From: Kryptolebias marmoratus
Taxonomy: Eukaryota > Chordata > Actinopteri > Cyprinodontiformes > Rivulidae
DNA length: 64,000 nucleotides
Reading direction: 5' to 3'
NCBI RefSeq assembly: GCF_001649575.2
Contig: NC_051434.1
Location: 7,062,907-7,126,906 of the forward strand
The notes beneath the pieces were generated by a model, which saw nothing but the letters and a program-made list of their open reading frames with translations, was not told the origin of the DNA and searched no databases. Of the stretch, positions 1 to 12,639 are shown in pieces. Both the position numbers and the translations under genes were made by a program. Positions within the stretch are counted from its first letter, which is position 1. Each line of letters opens with the position of its first letter.

Positions 1-1737
1 GCACGGTGACACTTTGCCTTTTTCTGATGTATTAGAAAAAAAAAAACAGAGAGGAGAAACTGTGGAGCTTACTCAGCTGCTGCGGCGCTCAGCCTTCGTA
101 ACAGACCGTGAAGAGGAGCAGGATTCAAAGAGCTCCCCCTCCCTCCACCTGCAGCACCTCCATCATCATCAGACCAACATGTGGGGGGTGGGGGGGGTGG
201 AGGCAGGCGCTCTCCTCTCCATCACATCAGACACATCAAAGTGGCTCCTGGATCCCTGAGGAGGAGAACAGGATGGGAAGGAGGGAGGAGACGTGACAGG
301 AGACACGTTAAAATTCAAGGAAAGCAGATTTGTGCAAATGTAACCTGCAGGAGTTTCCGGTTATGCAAGCGAATAAGCTTCCTGATTTAAAAAAAAAGCA
401 ACTGGAATATTAAAAATGGTACGCTAAATAATTAAATGATTACTCAGCTGTTTTATAACCTTTGATAACTGTAGCAAAGGATTAAAAAAATAAAGTCAAA
501 ATGATCCTGGAAAGGTCTGCTGACACCTGCTGACAGGAATATTTCCTCCTCTGCTGCACATAAAACAACCAAACTCAACTTTTCTCTTTAATTTATCCCT
601 TTTTTCCCTCTAATCATCTCACCTGAGGCTGATTTTATCTCTGTTACCTAAACACAACGTTTTGGCAACTAATTAAAATAAATCTGCCTGATTTTGGGGC
701 CATCTACGTTCTCAAAACTTCAGATTAATCTTTTTTTTCCCCTCTTAGCCATTAAAAAAAAAGATTAAATATGAGTTTGCACAATAGTTAATTAGATGAA
801 GTTCTCAAAACTGGATTACTGAGTTTAATCTTAATTGGATCTAAAGTAAATAACGTTTATTAGTTTTGCAGCTGCCCTTTCAATTCGTCCTAATTTTTAT
901 TTCCAGGGTTCGGCTTCAAATCAATTTGAAATACGACCCCCGACGATGCCCTTTTACTCCAAATAAAACTCTGAAATCCCACCAATCAATCACCTGCTCG
1001 ACATCTGGTCAACACATCAGAGATTTTAAGCCTTCTATATTATTACATCCTTTTTATTTATTAGAAAAATCTCCTTTTTGAGAGCGACCCGGCCAAGAAG
1101 GCGACACATTTCAAGCGTTTAACGGCTGATTTAACTCCTTAAATGAGCCTAAAATGCAACAAGTTCAACACATAATCTGAAGAAATAAACACAAATATAC
1201 TGAAAATGCTAATCTAGGTCAATTTAAGACACTAATGCAATCAAACGGGGCCACTAACTCACTTTGCATCGTGTTTTAGCTCAAAATTATTGCCACAAAA
1301 CTTGAACTAGACGTGCAACCTTACTGTGAACATTACAGTTCGATCATTTTTAGAATTAGTGATAAAAAAAATTGAATATTTGCACAAAACTAGAGGAATG
1401 GCAAAGTGCCTGTATGATCTTAGCAGGAATAGGATTAAATTTTCTTCTCCCTTTTTTAAAAAAAACTCGCACAAACATTTGAAGGCAACATTTCTCTTCC
1501 TTCAGGATGATTTTACATTTTATTAGACGGTGGGTGATCTGCACCTTAAATTTAAAAGTAAACTTTGAATTGTTTAAATTCACGTGGTTTTGTTGCATCG
1601 GTGTGAAGGTATTTTGTGATTAAATCTCAGTTTGAGCAGCCACGTTTACCCGAGGTGAAGGAATTCAACATTCAGGGGCGGCGATCCGCCGACAACCAGA
1701 GGAAAGAAAACAACGAGACACGTTTCAAACTCAGGTT
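1..1737. other. AT-rich flank, no gene seen
   Basis: This is AT-rich sequence with homopolymer A and T runs. The open frames here are short, overlap on both strands, and resemble no protein I recognise. It lies downstream of the rprd2 3' end. Nothing supports a gene. Confidence 0.6.
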
Positions 1738-1743
1738 TTTATT
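1738..1743 (-). terminator. rprd2: Possible distal rprd2 polyadenylation signal
   Basis: TTTATT on the plus strand reads AATAAA on the minus strand, about 780 bases past the rprd2 stop codon. It could end a longer 3' UTR isoform. The hexamer is the only evidence, so this is weak. Confidence 0.25.
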
Positions 1744-2319
1744 AAGTCAGTACAAGGAAATAAAACTGAAGACGGACATCTTCATCTCCTCCAGAGTTAA
1801 ACTCTTCTCCGTCTGTGTCGTGGGCCGAGGGGAGGGGGGAGAGAAAAAAAAACCCTCTCCATTTTTTCCCCCCAGAGTTGCGGCGTTCTTCTTTCGGATT
1901 CGACGGGAGAAAAAAAATCGCTTCACAAGAACTACAACCCGGGAAAAAAACGTTTCACCAAATATATTATTGTAAAAGCAACAAATAATCTATAACATAC
2001 ACTCAGATTATCACACTCAAATTTAACTGAACTTTTAATTTGTCTTTACCGACAGCTGCTGCCGATGGTAGAAGAAGAGCAGTCAGAACTGCTCCACCGC
2101 TAAATTACAGAGGAAACATCGCGACGACTACATTTTATTACGTTTTGTAGCAAAAATAACTCTTTCTGGTCTGAACTGGTGGAAAAGAAAAAGAAGAAGG
2201 AGGGAACTGACTGACCGCATGCGCCTCGGTTACGTTACGGATTTAATATTCAACGCGATGCTTCAAAGTGGAGCAAATAACACAAAAAGTGAATCATATA
2301 TAGTTATATATATCCACCT

Positions 2320-2334
2320 TTTATTTTCTTTATT
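2320..2334 (-). terminator. rprd2: rprd2 polyadenylation signals (two AATAAA)
   Basis: Two minus-strand AATAAA hexamers, at 2320-2325 and 2329-2334, lie 185-200 bases downstream of the rprd2 stop codon. They are the nearest canonical poly(A) signals and would give a short 3' UTR. Confidence 0.5.
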
Positions 2335-2519
2335 CTTCGGTCTTCTCTCTTCAGCTCGGCGGTCGTCTCGGAGGCTCCGACTTCCTTCGGGGAGATTCTT
2401 CGGTTGCACTGTCCTCTCGCGCCCACCCAGAGATCTGCACGTTTAGGCGGCTGCTCCCACCTTCCTCAGAGGCTCCGCGGGGGCAGCGGTGGTCGGGCCG
2501 GGAGTTAGAGAGCGTCCCG

Positions 2520-5500
2520 TCAGTACCGCGGTGGGAGGAAGGGTCTTTTTGGAGGGAACATCGGACCCCTTCCTCTAAAACCTGGCCGCTTGCATCTTAA
2601 CCTCGGGTCGGGGCCCTGGAACCGAGGGAAAGGCGGGCGAGGGGGCCCTCTTATGGGCGGGTGGAGTGCTGGGTGAGGGGGGCGAAGTGGCGGCCTCAGA
2701 CCGGGATGGCGGATTTCACGAGGCGGTCGCCTCGGCGTGAAGTTCATAGGACGAGGAGGAGGGCTGTGCTGCTGAAAGTCACGGGGAAAGAAGTGGTCCC
2801 CCGAGGGCGAGAGTGGGGGACTGAGGTGCCCCCGGGGTCTTGCGTAAGGGTGCGGGGGGCTCCCGGGTCTGAAATAGGCGTCGTTTGGGGGGTAGTAGGG
2901 ATCATCGTGACAAAAGTGGGCGTCGCGCTCTCTGGGCTCGTCGTGGTAATGCAGGTCGTTTGGGTGAGGGCGGTGCGGGTCGCGGAACGAATCGTCAGGA
3001 CGCAGCGACGACGTGTGCTGGTGGTCATGAACCACCATCCCGCTGATGGCGCTGCCCCTGCTGCTGCCGAACACGCCCGCTGCGTTCGAGCTGGGAATCG
3101 GCTCCTGCTCCGGGAGGCTCATCATACCGCTCGGGGGTGGAGGGAAATCAAACGCAGTCGGAGGGGGCGGCAGCTTTGGGACAGGAGGAAGGGCGTTTTT
3201 AAAGAAGGAAGGGGCCGCGGTGGGCCCCTGGTTTGAGGCCAACTCTTGTGGTTTCTGTGTTTGCTCTGTTTGGTACGGATAAAGTCCCGATGTGTTGTTT
3301 TCTCTGACCCCTCCAGACACTAACACGTTGTAGCCACCAAGCTGCTGAGCGCCCCCCTCTGGGTAACCATCACCAAACCAACTCCGCTCATTCCCTCCTT
3401 TAAAGCCCTCAATAGTCTGTGTGCCACCGGCACCGCCTGGAGCGCCGAGTCCAGGTCCAGGCCCCCCCGTCTGCGCAGGATAATGGGCAGCAGGTGCAGT
3501 AATCCCAGCCTCCGATGAGTCCTGTTTGCCGTACGGGAATGAGTGGAAGACCTGCCCGTTCTGAGCCACACTTGGCTGGGAGTGAGTCTGAAGGGGATTG
3601 TTGGGAATCTGCTGTTTGCTGTTCTCAAATAACACAGAAGCTGCTTTGACAGCTTCACCGGCAGCTAACGGATTTATGCTAGCGGCGAAAGGGACCACCG
3701 CCGGCTTGTCCATGATCTCGTCTTGAGTTGGGGTCCCTCCTCCTTCGTCCCTAACCGGGGTCCCATCTTGGTTGTCTGCGACAGCCGCTGGGCTGAAATG
3801 TTCTGCTTCGGGTGCCGGGTTTGTTGAAAAACTCAAGTCAAACGCACTAAAGACCTGGTTTCCCCGCAGAAAGTTGTGGATTTTAGACTCCAGACTTACA
3901 GAGGAGAAAGACTGCTCTGTTTCTGTAGCCAGGTCCATATCTCTGTGAAGAGCCTGGACCAGAGCGGAGGCTTTGTTGGACGTTTCAGGGGCTGCTGGAG
4001 CGCCGGAGCTCTGCTGCACGGCAGAGTCTGACGAAGGAGGCGCGGGTGCATCACGAGAGGGAGACCCGCTCTGAGAGGGACCTTCGGATGAAGAGGTGGA
4101 TAAGGGAGAGGGGGTATTATTGCTGGCAGTGGGGCCATCTGGGCCAACATCCGGTGACAGGTGAGAAGTGATGCCTAAATATAAAAAACAAAACACACAA
4201 CAGTGTTTAAAGCAGGTGTGCTGCTTTTATTGTCAAATCTCCAGCAACCATATCGCTTCAAAACCATTAAAAGAACCCACATAATCACCTTTAAGGCTGC
4301 TTTGACCCTGAACTTTGGACAGAGCGCTGAGGAGGTCTGCAGGATTCATATCCACCTTGGAGAGGAAGTTAATTAAAGAACTGGCGTCCTGTAGGGCCAA
4401 AGGAGCAGCAGGTTTGGGCTTCACACAGGAAGTAGTGGGCGCAGCTGTAGGAGGACTCTCTGTCACCAGCCCTGCAAGATAAAACCAGACCGTCATGTAT
4501 CCTGTGACTCCAACAGGATCCCAGCAAATCTCTCAAGGCTCGTTACAAAGACATCAGGGCTACGAGGTAAGGATTACCCTAAAAACAGCAACAGGAACTC
4601 ACCTGTGTTCTTCTTGACTGGGTTGATGCTGTTGAGGATGGAGCCAATCTTGTCAATGTCCACGCTTCCCATGGCAGCCGAAGGGACGGCGGCTCGAGGG
4701 ACAACCGGCTCCGTCGCTACAGAGGGTTTCATTTTTGCAGAAACGGGAGCGGCCTCCTCCGGTACACGCAGAGGTTTGGTCGACTCCTCAACTGAAACGA
4801 AAAGCAGAAAAGTTCAGATGCAGGTAAGTCAGGCGGATAATTTGTCAGTGAATATCTGCTCACCTATGATTCCGCCGCCGTCCATTTCCTCCTCAGAGAG
4901 CTCCATGTCCTCCACCTGACGATTGTCATTTTCTCCGAGAGCGTCTGTGCGTTTGGGCGAGCCTCCCGGCGAGGACAGAGGGCTGGGGGCCGGCGGCTCG
5001 GTGTCATCGTCCATAGCAGAGCCGTCGAGCTCCGGATCGGGATCGGCCAGCTCCATGCCGTGAAACGGGGACTCGGAGCCGGTTGGAGAAGGTGCGTCCG
5101 CAGAGGGCGAGGGGATGGGCGAGTCGTCCAGGTCTGGCACGGAGGACTTCAGGGCGTCCAGTTTACGTTTGAGGTGGGACACCCGGTTTGCAAATGTTTG
5201 GTAAGCCTGAGGAGGAGACAAAGTTCAGCTTCTGAGTCACACCACAAACCTGAAAATGCCCCAAATCAAACCTTCCAAGCTGAATAAAAACCATAAAACA
5301 CTCGTGCCGTGTCAGAAATGTTCACTCACTCGCTCACTGTGTCGCGCTCACATGATTAAGTATTCTCATCAGATGTCAAACACCTGCAGGACGTCTAACC
5401 TGACATGATGGACATCCTTTCACCGGTTTTGGCCGAGAAAACGTAATCAACACTGACATAAAATTCATTTACCCATATTTATCACTCTTTTTTAACACCT

Positions 5501-8500
5501 TTCAATCGTAACGAAACAAGAACCTTCGATATGCTAAAGTTATGAATTATCATCATCAGCAAAACACTTTTTTTGTACAGATCAGTTAATTTTAAAGTTG
5601 GAGTGTGTGCGTAAATATTAAAAACAAGCAACACAACATTTTAACGGAAGAAACGTGGCTCACTTTACAGATTTAGGATCAACAGCCTCGATTAGCGGCG
5701 GCTCCGGCCCCAGTGCATTATGGTCCATTTTTCCACTGACGTAGCGTACAACGTCTGCGTACTACCACTGAACCACATGAGCAGCTTCTAAAGAGCCATA
5801 TCGTGGCTGAAAAGCCACAGGTAAAATTTCAAACAGCACTACAAAATGGCAGACTCCGGACGTAGTGCGCTTCATAATGAGCGGAGGATCTGAACACACG
5901 GGTGCGTCAAACGCAGGAATCTGTTTCTGAAAATGTCCAAAATTCAACAATTTGAAAATCATGCAAATCCTAAATCAGACTGAAAATAATTCAAATTTCA
6001 AACAGGATATGTTTAAATCCTGATGTGTGTTTGAAGAATTTTAACAAGTTTTGTTTTGTTGTACCGAACGTTTTAGTTATTTTTGTATATTTTTAGTTTT
6101 TAGTTGTTTTAGATGGAAAAAATTACCTTATATTTACATTAAGGTACTAACAGTCTTGACTCTATAAGTCTTCTCTTTACTCAAACATCTACTGCAGGTA
6201 AGATGCTGACTGCTCGTAAATATTCTACAAAAAACCCACCTTCAAAAAAAAGTCTGAACGACTCCTTTAATCTCCCTGGAGCTGAAGGAAATTAACTTAG
6301 ACACATGAAGTGACTCACGTTTGCGACAATCTTGACCTCTTTGTACTGCATCTCATAGAAGATATCCGCGTTGCTGAGCGCTTCCAGGAGCGGGGGGCCG
6401 GTTTTGGACTGCTGCTCGTAGAACCTGATGAATTCCTGCAGCTGAGCGCTCCCCTCCTCAAAGTCCCTGGAGAACTTCTTTCCCCCCGCCTTATCTGCAA
6501 GAGTCGAGCGTGTGGGCATGAGCTCCAAAGGATTCGCGAGAAAACCGAAATCGAGACCATTCAACGGCGAAAGGACGACCTAGTTAGGCACCTTTGAGTT
6601 TCTTGAGAGCATCCGAGCTGAAGATGTCGACCCTCATAGCAGCCAGCTGTTTCTCTCGGATATCAACCTCCTCCAGAGATCTCTTGTACTTGGACAGCTG
6701 TTCGATTAGAGACTGCGGCTAAAAGCACAAAAGGGGTTCAGTCGACACAAAACTTGGTAAATGGCAGCATTGCAGGTAAGTCGGGGTTCATTTAAATCCT
6801 TACCACAAACTCAGCCACAATCTTGGACCGCAGATCTGCTTTAGACTCAACTGGAGCTTTAAAAACACAAGAATCAGCAAATCATATAAAACAGTAACAA
6901 TGTTAGTGAGCATCAAAGTATGACAGACTTAACATCTAAATACCACACGTTTCTAAAAAATAAACCCCGGAGACGGAGAACAGAGCTGTAAACCTTGAAT
7001 GATGACGCTAAATGGAGTTAAAAATGACAAGAATAAGAACGGCACTCACTTTTCTGCTCCACAGGCGTCTCAGGGGGGGACTCTTCTTTAGCTAAAGTAT
7101 TCCTGAGCTCAGTAATGAGTGTCCCTGAATACACATCCCTGTCCTCCCAGATGGACAGAATCCTCTCCACTGATTTAATCATTTTGGGGTCTCCTTCGGT
7201 GCTAAAAAATGTAAAAAAAAAAAAAAAAAAAAATCAGGGAAATTAGTCTTTATTTATGCACAAAACATGTCTTTAAATGAAACAAATCCAGGTAATTATT
7301 CAAGCTGATTTCACTCATAAACTTTAGAGATGTTCAGGAGATTATGTAAACAATATGGCTCAACTTTAGCCCACAGCTGTAGTTTAAACACACAAAGCAG
7401 GTGATTTTATGCTGGAAAAGGCTCTCTTATTGTATGAAACTCTTATTGTATGGATGAGGTGTAGGGAGGGGAGTCTGTCCTGAGCGCTCAGGAGACAGCT
7501 GTAAAAAAACAGGATTTGAAAGCTCGTACAAAGTTTGCTGTTTCCTCTCGATGCTTCAAAATATCAAGTAGTGACTGGAAAGTATCGTATAATATGCTGA
7601 AAGATTCTCAATAACGTAAAACCAAAAAGGTGTTTTAAAGGAACTGGATGGAAAATCTGTGCAAAAAGTCTAAAATTAAAGCTTCCCATCCTCAAATATC
7701 CCAACTCCAGATCTTCTCCATCCATATTTCAGGACTGTGGCCCCTCCATCAAACCATAAGTCTGCTTACTTGACCAGTAGGAAGGCGTCTTGTAGCACCT
7801 CGGCGAATGCCGTCCGGTAAACGATGGCGTTTTTCCTTTTGCAGTTTTGAATGACGTCGTTGGCGACGTAAAGGAGGTTGAGCCTGTGGGAGGCGTTAGC
7901 TGTGGAGGAGAAAAAGACAAATGTGGAGTCCAAATAACCAAACAGGATGTTGTCCCTTTAGACAGTTTTTAAACTATTTCTATGAGCCTTATTGGTACCA
8001 ATTAATATTTGTTATCAAACCCACCCATCACCGCCTTAAACCCCATAAGAAATAATAATAAACACGTCTAAAAAAGGCTAAACAATCTCATTTTCTGATT
8101 TAATACTAATATAAGCAAACTGTTTAAAAGGGAAAGTAAATATAGGATATAAAGCTAAGATGTTAATCTTTTAAACTGCAAAAATAATTAATCCCTTTAA
8201 ATAAATAAACTCAATCACTGACAGAATATGTGCAGCCAATCAGCAGCTTTCAGAACAGCAGCTTGTTTTTGGATCACACATCGTGTCATTACGAGTATTT
8301 TTGTTTTAGTCCCAACATTAAATCGATGTTTTCAGGCCCGCTCAGGCTCCCAACAATATTAGAAACTGTTACAGAAGATGAATTAATCCAGAACTACAAA
8401 GAGATGCTAAACAAAACAACTGAACGATGCAAGTTTACAGGAAACCGATGATCTGGAAGCAAGAATAAAAACAATAACTACAACAACGAGACGACATCTT

Positions 8501-11500
8501 ATTAGACGTCAGAACTTTTATTTTAATCAAAGCTAAATAAATCCCACGTTCGATGGTTGTATCAGCCACTACAAACGGCAGCATGAATCTGGTTTTAGCC
8601 TAATTAATTTACAGCGATTATTTATTACGTGCAGTAATGAGTTTTGGGTCGTTGTTCTTTGTCAAATCTCTTACATGACTCTTCATACGACCACGTTAGG
8701 ATAGGTAACCTTTGTGTACTACTGTTTTAAAGTACTTCTTGTAAGTTTTGATGTGACTCAATAAGAAGAGTACCACCAACGGTACATAATACTCATAATA
8801 ATACTCCCATAATCAAAATCTAAATCATTAATTCCTTCACACAACTATCATGAATACAAGTGACCGGAGTTGGAGCACAGACGAGATTTTCACAAAGGGT
8901 TCGCCTGTGACCTTGACCTTTGACCTTGAAATCAGCAGGGATCATCCTTTACCTATGAGGTGTCCAGCTGTGCGGTTTAATATTCCTACGTTACACGGCT
9001 GCAGAGTTAGAGCACAGACAAAGTTTTCACAAAAAGGTCACCAGTAAGCTTGACCTTTGACCACATGTCCTTGAAATTAATAGGGATCATCCTTGCCCTA
9101 TGAGGTGTCCAGCTGTGAGGTTTACGATTGTTACGTTACATGGCTGTAGAGTTAGAGCACGGACAATAAACTGTCCACAGAGGGACAGACAGTTGGACGG
9201 AAGGACAGCGTCATACAACCAGTCTTATGATGGACGTTTAAAACATTAAAAAGTTTTCTACGGTCAGAGCATTAACTGCAGCTGCTGTTTGTTTAATTTC
9301 ACAGATTGGAAAGACTTTATTGTTTCCCGGGATGAAGGGATGAATTTTGGCAGAACGATGATTTCTGGGACCAACAGAACAAAGTGTCTCTAGGAGACCG
9401 TTTTCCGTCAAAAGATGCAGCACACGCTGCCGTCAGCAGAACCAGAGAACCAACGTGAACCAAAGCCACCTGAGCTAACCCAGACAAATTAACGTTCTTC
9501 ATATAAATCACGACAGACATAAAATAAAAACCCATTTAGGCCTTTTGGAAAACTAATATCATCAACATCAGCGGCTAATCTGATATAAAAAGGACGTTTT
9601 TTTGTACTGATCGCAAAAAATACACAAAACATGAGAAGTAAACAACACAGGTGTAGTTTAGCTCCTGCTGTAAAAATCTTCACAGTTTAAAAAGAAAGTA
9701 AAAAATTACAGGAGAGATCTAAAGGAAATGAGTGATTTTAAAAAACAGCGGGGGCGTAATGTCACATGATGAGGGCAAATCCACAACGAATTTTACATTT
9801 TATCAGGTAAACATGAAGACGTGAATCAGAAACATTTCCTGTAAAACGTTACAACCTTCCTAATATACCACTACTATCCATCTGTATAAGATCAATATTT
9901 ATAAAGGAAATTGCCTGATGCCAAATAAAGTCAAAGCTTAACTCACTTCCTGGGTTTTTATCCCGTGACCTTGATGCTTGACAAACAAAATGGCTTCAAA
10001 AGGAGCAACATAGAGGCCTGTTACACCAAAGGATGATTACAAAGAAGTTACAATCTTTTACAGAATAAAATGCAAAAAAAGGAAGAATATCTATCGTTCA
10101 GATCTGAGGCGACATATCGATGAAAATGAGCGCAAAAAGAACGACTTTAAAAGTTGATATTCCAACGTTTCACGTTGTTTATTTAATATTATTGGCATTA
10201 TATCATAGGTGTTCATTAAATACTGATTTGTTAACCAATTATAGATTCATTAACATGTAAAATTTCTAAAATTGTGAAATAAACTTATAATATTAATGAT
10301 GGTATTAAAGAAAATTAATGGGAAATAAAGAGTTGTGCAAACTGTTTAGCTTTTGTTCCTAAAAGACGACCTGAATAATTATCAATCAGTGATTAATTAC
10401 CAGACTGAGTCATTACTTTATGGATTTAAGTGTTTGTTTCCTCTTCATCCTCTTCCTCACAGACTTTCAGCTAACACTAATGGAAACCTGGACAGATTTC
10501 TTGCAGACCTGAGCATCTAATCGACCGGCGGGAAGAAATGAATCCGTTTAACAGCTGGGCTGTCGATGTCACTGCAGGGATTATAAACCTCCGTCCTGAA
10601 GTGTGGTTAAAGATATTATTCACACAAACAAAACGGGAAGTTTAGACAACACACAGGCAGTCGAAGGCAGCTAGAAAACCACATCAGGCCAAAAATCAAC
10701 CATCATGAAGAAAACGGTGTTGTTCAGTCGTGAACCCTGAATGTCATCCTGGAGGAGAAGTAAGAACCTAATGCTGTCGATCGTTCACAGAACGGAGTCG
10801 TCGATAAAAGCCGGGATCAGTAAGTTCTGACCTCGTTTACTAACTAAACCTCTAAAATAAAAATAAAAAACACTTTTCTACATTATTTTTGGCAGATGAT
10901 GTGACACGAGCTCGAGCAAAACGACAACAATGCAATCAAGACGACGGAAATTTAGATTTTTAACTGAAAAACTTCACCTATTTTTAATAAATAAACATAC
11001 AATCATAATAAAGAAGGATAAAACTCAACTAACGATCTGTTCTCAGTCATTCTTACACTCATTAGGAGGCAAGGCACAAACACCCAAAACAGAGAAAATA
11101 ACAGCTTCCTAAATGGTCTCTTGCTCACTAATGAAGATTTTACGAAGACATGAACTCATAAATCAAACAATTTCTTCAATTAAATGTCTGTCGTTCTCAA
11201 ATCTCATCTTAAGAGACGCAGCAGAAAATATAGTAGTTTAAAATCAAAACTATTAACTTGTTAATACATCTTCATCCTTTCCTTGATGCCTACAGATAAC
11301 GTAAATCAAAACATTAAATAAACAAAGTATCTTCTGTTGATGTGAAGTAAACTTAATGCATTTACCAAATGGAATCTGAGGCGACTGAATGTTAAAACAT
11401 TTAATATACCAAAGATAAAAAACGTTTGACAGGCACGAAAACTACTTTTGAGACAATAAGGTGATCCGTGAGGAGCTTCTAGCTGAAAACTCATTATATC

Positions 11501-12164
11501 TCGGAATACGTTTGTCCCTAAAAAGATTTGGGAAAACGAGACAAGAGGAGGACAAATGAAGACTTTAAAAGGGAACAATGCATGTTTTTCTGCCATGTTG
11601 GTCCATCCCTTGAGTTTTGTTGCCATTTTTACGCCGGAATGATTCAAAAGTTCAGTTTATTGTCTTTTACTGAGGATAAAAATCATTAAAATGAACAGAT
11701 ACAAGGACTCAGACATGCATAATTACTGAAGATGTCCTTAAAAAGTCGTTCGTTTGGGAAGCAAAAATGTACTAAAGATAGCGTATTGTGTGCATATGGA
11801 AATTTACTTTATCACAGAAGATAAAAGCAGAATTTCAACAATATTACTTTACGTGTTGTATTTAAAGGTGTGTTTATTTTGTTGTGTTTTTGATGTTTAC
11901 ATCACAAATATCCGGTTCAATGAAAGCTAATGATTTAAGCAGTGGATCCTGTTATTCCAGCAGTAAGTTCAGGTGGTAAAGATGCCTACCTTTCCTCAAA
12001 CACTTCATCCAGTGTCGCACGATGAGGCTGTGGTACTTCTTGTTGTCGATGCACCACGTTGATAGTCCTTGAATGGAGTCCATCGTGTTCGAGACATTTC
12101 GAAACTTCTTGTCCAGAGTTGACTCCAAGGACGTGCCCGAAGCGGCTCCTGCTCCCGCTGCCAT
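2520..12164 (-). CDS. rprd2: Regulation of nuclear pre-mRNA domain-containing protein 2 (RPRD2)
   Basis: Ten coding exons join in frame to 1060 residues: 11990-12164, 7770-7899, 7050-7201, 6804-6856, 6592-6718, 6319-6494, 4864-5206, 4603-4791, 4289-4471 and 2520-4174. All introns are GT-AG. The N-terminus begins [10 protein letters not shown] and runs into a CTD-interacting (CID/RPR) domain at about residues 14-150, with landmarks [32 protein letters not shown] and [16 protein letters not shown] helical, coiled-coil-like part follows at about 165-290. The rest is low-complexity and Pro/Ser-rich; it keeps the vertebrate RPRD2 signature [15 protein letters not shown] and the C-terminal [13 protein letters not shown] proteins bind the phosphorylated RNA polymerase II C-terminal tail in the nucleus. 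At 1060 residues it is shorter than human RPRD2 (about 1460), mainly in the disordered tail. The first intron is about 4 kb. The start ATG is the only one that gives the family N-terminus. Confidence 0.97.
7207..7232 (-). repeat. Poly(A)/poly(T) run beside rprd2 exon 3
   Basis: A run of about 20 A on the plus strand lies just upstream, in gene orientation, of the exon 3 acceptor at 7202-7203. On the coding strand it is a T run and probably supplies the polypyrimidine tract. Confidence 0.6.
7900..11989 (-). other. rprd2: rprd2 intron 1, mostly featureless
   Basis: This is a 4.1-kb AT-rich intron. Apart from the tandem repeat at 8869-9170 I see no exon-like block, RNA gene or recognisable mobile element. 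The short open frames in it are on both strands and have no conserved character. Confidence 0.6.
8869..9170. repeat. Tandem repeat, about 140-bp unit, just over 2 copies
   Basis: The block starting GTTGGAGCACAGAC at 8869 recurs as GTTAGAGCACAGAC at 9006 and GTTAGAGCACGGAC at 9151, giving periods of 137 and 145 bases. Shared inner landmarks are TGACCTTTGACC, GGGATCATCCTT and ATGAGGTGTCCAGCTGTG. The copies differ by point changes and small gaps. It lies inside rprd2 intron 1. Confidence 0.85.
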
Positions 12165-12513
12165 GTCCGCAGGAGCTTTGTTTTTTATTTATTTTGTTTT
12201 TTTGTTTGTTTCACTTTATCATTCCAAAATATAGTTCTCCCGAGGGCAGCTCGCTTAGCTTAGCATGGTTAGCTTAACGCTACAGACAGCATCGCGTCCC
12301 GCAGCCGCTCGGCTCCCCGCGGTAATCTTACGCAGAAATAACCTTCGGCTCGGCTGGTTCCGATTTATTTTTCCGTGCATGGAAATGACCCAGAGTGAGA
12401 CCGGAGACCCACAGGTAATTGGTGTTATTATTTGCCACTTATGGTTAAAACTTAGCGCCTCACGACATCCTGGTGAGGGAGATAAACATTTCCGCAAACA
12501 CGACGCGATTGTG

Positions 12514-12527
12514 GCGCCACCTGGCGG
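12514..12527 (-). promoter_or_regulatory. CTCF-like motif 1
   Basis: The minus strand reads CCGCCAGGTGGCGC, which fits the vertebrate CTCF core consensus CCASNAGRKGGCRS at 13 of 14 positions; the G at position 3 is a common variant. It lies about 350 bases upstream of the rprd2 ATG. Confidence 0.5.
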
Positions 12528-12561
12528 AGCGGAGTGTAATGACAACTCTGCCCTGTACACA

Positions 12562-12575
12562 GCGCCATCTGCTGG
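12562..12575 (-). promoter_or_regulatory. CTCF-like motif 2, perfect consensus
   Basis: The minus strand reads CCAGCAGATGGCGC, which fits CCASNAGRKGGCRS at all 14 positions. It is in the same orientation as the motif 34 bases away. Occupancy is not known from sequence. Confidence 0.55.
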
Positions 12576-12639
12576 CTGAGTCACAAAAAATAAAAATAAA
12601 ATAAAATCAGTGTGTGAATGCTGTAATGAATGACTTAGC

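Larger units (their letters stand above)
12165..12600 (-). promoter_or_regulatory. rprd2: rprd2 5' flank / promoter region
   Basis: This stretch lies directly upstream of the rprd2 ATG and is richer in G+C and CpG than its surroundings between about 12280 and 12560. No TATA box stands out, as expected for a housekeeping transcription factor gene. It carries two CTCF-like motifs, listed separately. The transcription start is not determined. Confidence 0.45.

Noticed and set aside
1616..1975. 119-codon plus-strand frame near the left edge
   Set aside because: Basic, low-complexity, no recognisable domain, and lies in the rprd2 3' flank; likely chance.
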